Positions 18,201-21,179 of a stretch of DNA of 21,179 nt are shown piece after piece (position 1 is the stretch's first letter; each line of letters starts with the position of its first letter). The notes beneath the pieces are model-generated. The model was not told the origin of the DNA, made no database searches, and saw nothing but the letters and a program-made list of their open reading frames with translations. The translations under genes were made by a program, and so were the position numbers. Source of the DNA: Sediminibacterium sp. (GTDB lineage: Bacteria; Bacteroidota; Bacteroidia; Chitinophagales; Chitinophagaceae); contig JAURIP010000003.1 in the NCBI GenBank assembly GCA_030832695.1, forward strand, positions 1 to 21,179. The letters are read 5' to 3'.

Positions 18201-18277
18201 ATTTGTACTTGTCCAAAGATTGACAAAGAACAAATCATAAGGAAAACAAAGACCGACAACACTTTCGTTATTTTCAT
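15236..18277 (-). CDS. SusC/RagA-family TonB-linked outer-membrane glycan transporter
   Basis: 1013 residues. The signal peptide ends near IFGQ (20-23). A carboxypeptidase-regulatory-like domain follows (about 27-100: GQVKDPTGKPLEGITV, GQFSI, ISFSGIGVET). Next is the SusC segment NEVVVVGFGTQKKVNLTGSV (103-122), then the plug with GADGATINIRGLSS, PLILIDGV and IETISILKDAASTAVYGARA, and a long barrel that ends in ITGGININF. It forms the TonB-driven channel for the glycan bound by SusD. It is the second gene in the operon order, 158 bp after the epimerase; that gap could carry its own promoter or regulator site. No N-terminal STN/FecR signalling extension is present, so regulation through an anti-sigma pair is unlikely. 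Confidence 0.96.
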   Translation of the reverse strand: MKITKVLSVFVFLMICSLSIFGQVQIYKGQVKDPTGKPLEGITVTSLESKNKALTNVDGQFSIQAKRGTKISFSGIGVETKTIDVGVEGAINVVLDLKFAELNEVVVVGFGTQKKVNLTGSVVTLKNEDLTKRQVATSSNLLQGLAPGVTVTQQSGRPGADGATINIRGLSSIYAGQGPLILIDGVVSSLDNIDPNAIETISILKDAASTAVYGARAANGVVLVTTKRATTKGLQLSFNSYFTKQSATDIPKRASAVDFMKLSNVAQQNSTGNPAAFLYAQALIDKYSTTAPNNMDVIDNDWVKLLFVNSGLMQNHNVTVNAGGEKLSMFTSLTFMDQKGIIPNTNFKRTDIRVNPDLKISNKFSIKGVFNYTENRTTSPSTTSADFIIRQAIGIIPIGAAKFGEGMYGNAGQSNNRNPLAQAEAAGTTELITNSLLSKIGFIYNPIKNIEVEAFTARELWIPNTKTLVKNVDIYQPNVAANSYDYVGVWPGTNSLSESYSTNVRSTFLAQTTYTGQYKDHNLKVLVGAQSEQFTYRGINASRTDFTNQNLPYLNLGTNNRNNAGGAYETAIAGFYSRINYNYNQKYLLEVNGRYDGSSRFSQASDKQWGFFPSASAGWIFTKEKIFEGLSKYIAFGKVRASYGSLGNQSISSIYPFSANYTTGSNAYFNGITNVGYALLDAPNPNITWEKSTQKNIGIDLTFTKHFSVTADYFIREISDILLVRPIPTYVSMNSPYINAGTMENKGWELTVNYKTKIGKLGVNITALVSDVTNNVTSLPGVPYLDGGSVRTTVGQPLYSYFGYKALGYFQSDADIAASPTHFFVPKPGDIKYADINNDGKVDATDRTFIGNNFPKYEYSFNMNFSYSNFDLSLFFQGVGKRENYLTGTGAYPFYAADFIPGVLESHKDYWTPTNPNAKFPRLLPAIGVNGTTSSFWITDAAYLRLKNINLSYRLPDAITRKLKISSAKIFVSGQNLYTFTKFWEGYDPEINNQNAEFYPLMKTITGGININF

Positions 18278-18435
18278 AAATATTTATTTGATTTTTTAAG
18301 TAGCTTAATATTTAATAATGATGTAACATATCGACACAACTTAATAATATTTTTTATTATTTAAAAGATTCTTTAAGTATTTTTTTAGTATCTATGGTAT
18401 ATAATTACAACTACTTAATAGACAATTAGTTATAA
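18278..18435 (-). promoter_or_regulatory. AT-rich leader of susC with a palindrome (TTAAG-TAG-CTTAA)
   Basis: 158 bp between the epimerase stop and the susC start, almost all A/T. A perfect 5-bp inverted repeat with a 3-bp spacer lies at 18296-18308, 18-30 bp upstream of the susC ATG. The half-site TTAAG recurs on the - strand around 18326-18331 and 18414-18419 (TATTAAGTTGTG, TATTAAGTAGTT). These could be binding sites for a regulator such as the ROK protein, but short AT-rich matches are expected by chance. No exact TAnnTTTG box is present on the - strand, so whether susC has its own promoter is open. Confidence 0.35.
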
Positions 18436-19629
18436 TTATATATTTTTTAATGTATTACTGACAAGGTAAAGCGCTCTTGGAATATGAAAACAGCCCTTCC
18501 ATTTCCCACCCTTTAATGATAATAAAACATGCCCTTCTCTATTTAAATATCCAAACCATTCCCCATATTCTAAATCCTTGAAATGGCTCCAAGTATAATC
18601 ATGGATGCGTTTGAACCATTCTACACATCTAGGATCACGAGTTAAATCATAGCCTTTTGCTAATGCAACAAGGGCTTCAACATGAACCCACCATAATTTT
18701 TGATCCCACTCAAGCTGTTGTAATGGCCTGTCCTTACAATCTTTAAAGTAAAAAATTCCTCCATATAATTTATCCCAACCAAAATCCAATGTTTTGAATA
18801 TTATATCCAAAGCCTTCCCAATTAATTCGTCATTTTTTAATCGCTTACCTAAATCCATGATAAACCACATTGCCTCAATAGAATGACCAGGATTAACTAA
18901 TCTGCCGTCAAAACTATCAGAACTACTTCCATCAGGAAAAACATTTTCTAATATTAAACCTAATTCAGGTTGGTAAAATACATTCATTACTTCATCTATA
19001 ATGCTAGGAATAAACTCATCCACTCTTTCTTTACCTAATATTGGTTCTAATTCTAAGGCTAGGTTGCACAAAATCATTGGCAAACTAAAATTCTTTAAAT
19101 CTCTAGTTCCTGGGAATTGTTTATTATATTTTCCTTTTGGATTATTTTTTCTATAAATAATATTTTCAAAAGTATCAATTGCAATTTTTTTCCATTCAGG
19201 AACTGGATCAATTTTATATAATGCAGCAAACCCCATTGTAGCAAAACAATCACTAAATATATTATATGGCTGCAATAAAGGTTGCCCTTTTTGTGTTAAT
19301 GAGAAGTACCAATTACCTTTTTCGTCTCTACCATATTTTTGCAGGAATTCTGCACCATGTAATGCCATTTTTAACCATTCTGGATTAGCTTCTACATTTT
19401 TATACATGAAACTAAAGCACCAAATTTGCCTGGCTTGCAACCAAACAAATTTATCAGTATCATAAACCTTTCCTTTTTGATCTAAACAAGTAAAAAAACC
19501 ACCAAACTGTTGGTCAATACTATGATTTAACCAGAATGGCAGAATATTCTTTGTTAATTCTTCATGGTATTGCATTGCGAATGAATGCATTATATGATCA
19601 TTCGATATTGAAATTTGAGGCGTATCCAT
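18436..19629 (-). CDS. AGE-family epimerase, probably N-acylglucosamine 2-epimerase
   Basis: 397 residues, no signal peptide, the usual length for the (alpha/alpha)6-barrel AGE/renin-binding-protein family. Visible blocks: FGGFFTCLD (42-50), FVWLQARQIWCF (61-72, with Arg67), GRLVNPGHSIEAMWF (242-256, with His249 and Glu252), QKLWWVHVEAL (310-320) and GKWKGCFHIPRALY (375-388, with His382). The two histidines and the glutamate match the catalytic set of N-acylglucosamine 2-epimerases (GlcNAc to ManNAc). The KGCFHIPR form also fits this branch better than cellobiose 2-epimerases, which carry a different motif there. Substrate remains an inference. It is the first gene of the operon and is divergent from the ROK regulator. 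A lyase for sialic acid is not nearby, so a complete nan pathway is not shown. Confidence 0.88.
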   Translation of the reverse strand: MDTPQISISNDHIMHSFAMQYHEELTKNILPFWLNHSIDQQFGGFFTCLDQKGKVYDTDKFVWLQARQIWCFSFMYKNVEANPEWLKMALHGAEFLQKYGRDEKGNWYFSLTQKGQPLLQPYNIFSDCFATMGFAALYKIDPVPEWKKIAIDTFENIIYRKNNPKGKYNKQFPGTRDLKNFSLPMILCNLALELEPILGKERVDEFIPSIIDEVMNVFYQPELGLILENVFPDGSSSDSFDGRLVNPGHSIEAMWFIMDLGKRLKNDELIGKALDIIFKTLDFGWDKLYGGIFYFKDCKDRPLQQLEWDQKLWWVHVEALVALAKGYDLTRDPRCVEWFKRIHDYTWSHFKDLEYGEWFGYLNREGHVLLSLKGGKWKGCFHIPRALYLVSNTLKNI

Positions 19630-19693
19630 ACAATTTTATCAGGTATTAATGATTATTAGAGGTCTAAATTATTATATTTTTTAATATTATAAG

Positions 19694-19725
19694 CAAACTT
19701 ATTAATTCTTTTTATTAATTAGAAA
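19694..19725 (-). promoter_or_regulatory. Candidate Bacteroidota promoter for the epimerase-led operon
   Basis: On the - strand TAAGTTTG (19701-19694) matches the TAnnTTTG -7 box exactly. TTTC (19725-19722) sits 20 bp upstream at the -33 position, one mismatch from TTTG. Spacing fits the phylum's consensus. The predicted start lies near 19688, giving a leader of about 60 nt before the ATG at 19629. Prediction from motif only. Confidence 0.5.
19699..19720. repeat. Direct repeat TTATTAATT (two copies, 13-bp period), possible operator
   Basis: TTATTAATT occurs at 19699-19707 and 19712-19720; each copy contains the palindrome ATTAAT. The pair fills the spacer between the -33 and -7 boxes of the candidate promoter toward the epimerase, where a bound repressor would block RNA polymerase. 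The adjacent ROK protein is the obvious candidate ligand. The region is very AT-rich, so chance recurrence is possible. Confidence 0.35.
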
Positions 19726-19767
19726 GAAAATATGAATAAAACAAGGAAGATGTATTATTTTTAAAAT

Positions 19768-21042
19768 ATGACGAAATCCCAATTATTTTCAGATGTTTTT
19801 GATGAGAACCAGTCCTCAGGGGTCGCGCTTAAAAACAAAGAATTAAAGAAAATTATATTTAACTTTTTAGATAAGGTTGATACTAGTTCTATTACCGAAT
19901 TAAGTAAAGAACTCAATATTAGTGTCCCAAAGACAACTAGTTTGATTAATGAACTGATAAAAAACGAATTAATTAAGGACGAAGGTAAGGTTGAATCTAC
20001 AGGTGGTCGAAAAGCAAATATGTATGGATTAGTGCCTGATGCTTGCTTTTTTTTGGGGGTAGATATTAAAAAATATTATATCAATATAGGTTTACTAAAT
20101 TTTAAAAAACAATTAGTAAATCAAAAAAATAGAATTGCTTTTAAATTAGAAAACACGCCTGAATCATTACAGAAACTACTATTAATCATTCGAACTTTTA
20201 TTAAAGATCTTCCTACCAAAATTAAAAAGGATAAGATACTATCAATGGGGATAAACCTATCTGGTAGAATTAATAATACTAATGGTTATTCGTATAGTTT
20301 TTTTCATTTTCAAGAAGAACCACTTTCAACTTATATTGAAAATCAAATAGGAATTAGAACCTACCTAGAAAATGATTCAAGAGCGATGGCAGTAGGTGAA
20401 TTTTATGTAGGTGATATCACCAATGAAAAGAATGTACTTTTTGTCAATGTTGACTATGGTATTGGAATGGGTATATTTATTGACGGGAAAATTTACTATG
20501 GAAAATCTGGCTTTAGTGGGGAATTTGGTCATACCCCAGTTTTCAATAATGAAATAATATGTCATTGTGGGAAAAAGGGTTGTTTAGAAACAGAAGCATC
20601 CGGTTCAGCAATTATTCGATTACTTCATGAAAAAATAAATGAAGGTTCAACAACATCTTTATTAAAAAGGCATAAGAATATTACAGATATTACGTTGACC
20701 GATATAATTCAAGCAGCTAAGCAAGAGGATACATTATGCATAGAATTACTCGCAGAAATTGGAGAGAAATTAGGAAGAGGTTTGGCAATGCTTATTAATA
20801 TTTTCAATCCTGAATTAATAATTTTGGGTGGAACCTTATCAGAAACAGATGACTACCTCAGATTACCCGTCAAAAGTGCAATTAATAAATATTCATTAAG
20901 TTTAGTCAATACTGATACACAATTAAAAATTTCTAAACTTGGAGAAAAGGCAGGTTATTTAGGCGCCTGTTTACTAGCGAGAAATAAGATATTTTCTGAA
21001 AGAGAAATTTCACAAAAATCTCATAAAAAAGAATTTAACTAA
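19768..21042 (+). CDS. ROK-family transcriptional regulator (NagC/Mlc-like)
   Basis: 424 residues: an N-terminal winged-helix domain (about 25-88, with ITELSKELNISVPKTTSLIN and the wing GRKANMYGL), then a ROK sugar-binding domain. The sugar site includes LENDSRAMA (200-208, N202-D203), GEFGH (251-255) and GCLETEASG (271-279). The zinc motif is H255 with C265, C267 and C272 (CHCGKKGC). A C-terminal ILGG block (352-355) is kept. The phosphate loop of ROK kinases (DxGxT) is replaced by GVDIKKYY (97-104), so it should bind sugar without phosphorylating it. NagC and Mlc release DNA on binding GlcNAc-6-phosphate or through a transport partner; the inducer here is unknown. It is divergent from the epimerase across 138 bp, so it probably controls the glycan operon and itself. 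Confidence 0.92.
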   Translation: MTKSQLFSDVFDENQSSGVALKNKELKKIIFNFLDKVDTSSITELSKELNISVPKTTSLINELIKNELIKDEGKVESTGGRKANMYGLVPDACFFLGVDIKKYYINIGLLNFKKQLVNQKNRIAFKLENTPESLQKLLLIIRTFIKDLPTKIKKDKILSMGINLSGRINNTNGYSYSFFHFQEEPLSTYIENQIGIRTYLENDSRAMAVGEFYVGDITNEKNVLFVNVDYGIGMGIFIDGKIYYGKSGFSGEFGHTPVFNNEIICHCGKKGCLETEASGSAIIRLLHEKINEGSTTSLLKRHKNITDITLTDIIQAAKQEDTLCIELLAEIGEKLGRGLAMLINIFNPELIILGGTLSETDDYLRLPVKSAINKYSLSLVNTDTQLKISKLGEKAGYLGACLLARNKIFSEREISQKSHKKEFN

Positions 21043-21061
21043 TAATTGCTTTTTATATATC

Positions 21062-21094
21062 AAAAAAATCCTTTCAACTTCGTTGAAAGGATTT
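21062..21094 (-). terminator. Intrinsic terminator read on the - strand at the right end
   Basis: A perfect 13-bp stem (21066-21078 with 21082-21094, loop TTC on the + strand). On the - strand it is followed by a T-run (the complement of seven A at 21062-21068), so it is oriented to end a transcript coming from the right. On the + strand only TTT follows, so termination of the ROK gene, whose stop is 19 bp upstream of the A-run, would be weaker. Confidence 0.75.
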
Positions 21095-21179
21095 GTGGCC
21101 TCGCCAAGCCTGCCAGTCCCGATGCTCGGGACTGTCTGCTTCCCGTACTGGACTAACCCAAACCTTTTCAACAGACCCG
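21074..21179 (-). CDS. Possible C-terminal end of an unknown - strand gene
   Basis: A - strand frame is open from the window edge to a TGA at 21076-21074, giving 34 residues (with VEKVWVSPVREADSPEH and DWQAWRGHKSF). The stop lies inside the terminator stem, so the frame ends where a transcript would. I do not recognise the sequence. It is rich in R, W and GC and unlike its neighbours, and it overlaps a strong GC hairpin. It could therefore equally be a non-coding structured element or a repeat that happens to be open. Confidence 0.25.
   Translation of the reverse strand, partial: GSVEKVWVSPVREADSPEHRDWQAWRGHKSFQRS
21114..21134. repeat. GC-rich 9-bp inverted repeat (CAGTCCCGA-TGC-TCGGGACTG)
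   Basis: A perfect 9-bp stem with a 3-nt loop, much richer in GC than the rest of the window, lies about 20 bp to the right of the terminator hairpin. Nearby GTACTGG and CTTCCCG could form alternative pairings. It is consistent with a REP-like palindrome or part of a structured RNA; the window ends too soon to tell. Confidence 0.6.

Noticed and set aside
18436..21042. Sialic acid (nan) catabolic operon because of the epimerase, MFS transporter and ROK protein
   Set aside because: No N-acetylneuraminate lyase or sialidase is present, and the MFS protein is AmpG-like; the rest of the operon does not fit.
19768..21042. Sugar kinase (glucokinase or N-acetylmannosamine kinase)
   Set aside because: The protein has an N-terminal winged helix and lacks the DxGxT ATP loop.

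Overview
The window is an AT-rich stretch of a Bacteroidota genome. The evidence is a SusC/SusD outer-membrane glycan uptake pair, two further TonB-dependent receptors with carboxypeptidase-regulatory-like N-terminal domains, lipoprotein signal peptides of the phylum's usual type, and promoter-like sequences matching the phylum's TAnnTTTG -7 box. A Chitinophagaceae-like or related lineage is plausible, but the sequence does not settle the family. I see no rRNA, tRNA, CRISPR array, transposase or integrase. No gene-free gap exceeds 300 bp.

Left part (1-5910, + strand). A TonB-dependent receptor that lost only its first few codons to the window edge is followed 20 bp later by a zinc-dependent alcohol dehydrogenase and an intrinsic terminator. 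A second receptor-like outer-membrane barrel protein follows; its real start is the ATG at 3490.

Main part (5916-19629, - strand). Nine genes run co-directionally in one probable glycan-utilisation operon. In transcription order they are AGE-family epimerase, SusC, SusD, GH10-like lipoprotein, AmpG-like MFS transporter, cytosolic DUF4434 TIM-barrel protein, second GH10-like protein, NAGPA-type phosphodiester glycosidase lipoprotein, and secreted FAD-dependent oxidoreductase. Gaps are 4-23 bp, except 158 bp before susC and 98 bp after susD; the second holds a perfect 23-bp hairpin. A divergent ROK-family repressor (19768-21042) sits beside the epimerase. The shared intergenic region has a good promoter candidate toward the epimerase, with a 9-bp direct repeat between its -33 and -7 boxes.

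Working model (inference). SusC/D bring an oligosaccharide into the periplasm. The two GH10-like proteins, the phosphodiester glycosidase and possibly the FAD enzyme process it there. The MFS protein imports a small product, the DUF4434 protein cleaves it, and the epimerase interconverts the 2-epimers of a (probably N-acylated) hexosamine. The ROK protein would sense a sugar from this route. No well-characterised polysaccharidase family is present, so the substrate is unknown. The phosphodiester glycosidase, 2-epimerase and AmpG-like importer together point to an amino-sugar glycan, perhaps with phosphodiester-linked sugars.

Right end (21043-21179). A terminator oriented for the - strand and a GC-rich segment with a second hairpin indicate a gene or repeat entering from the right.
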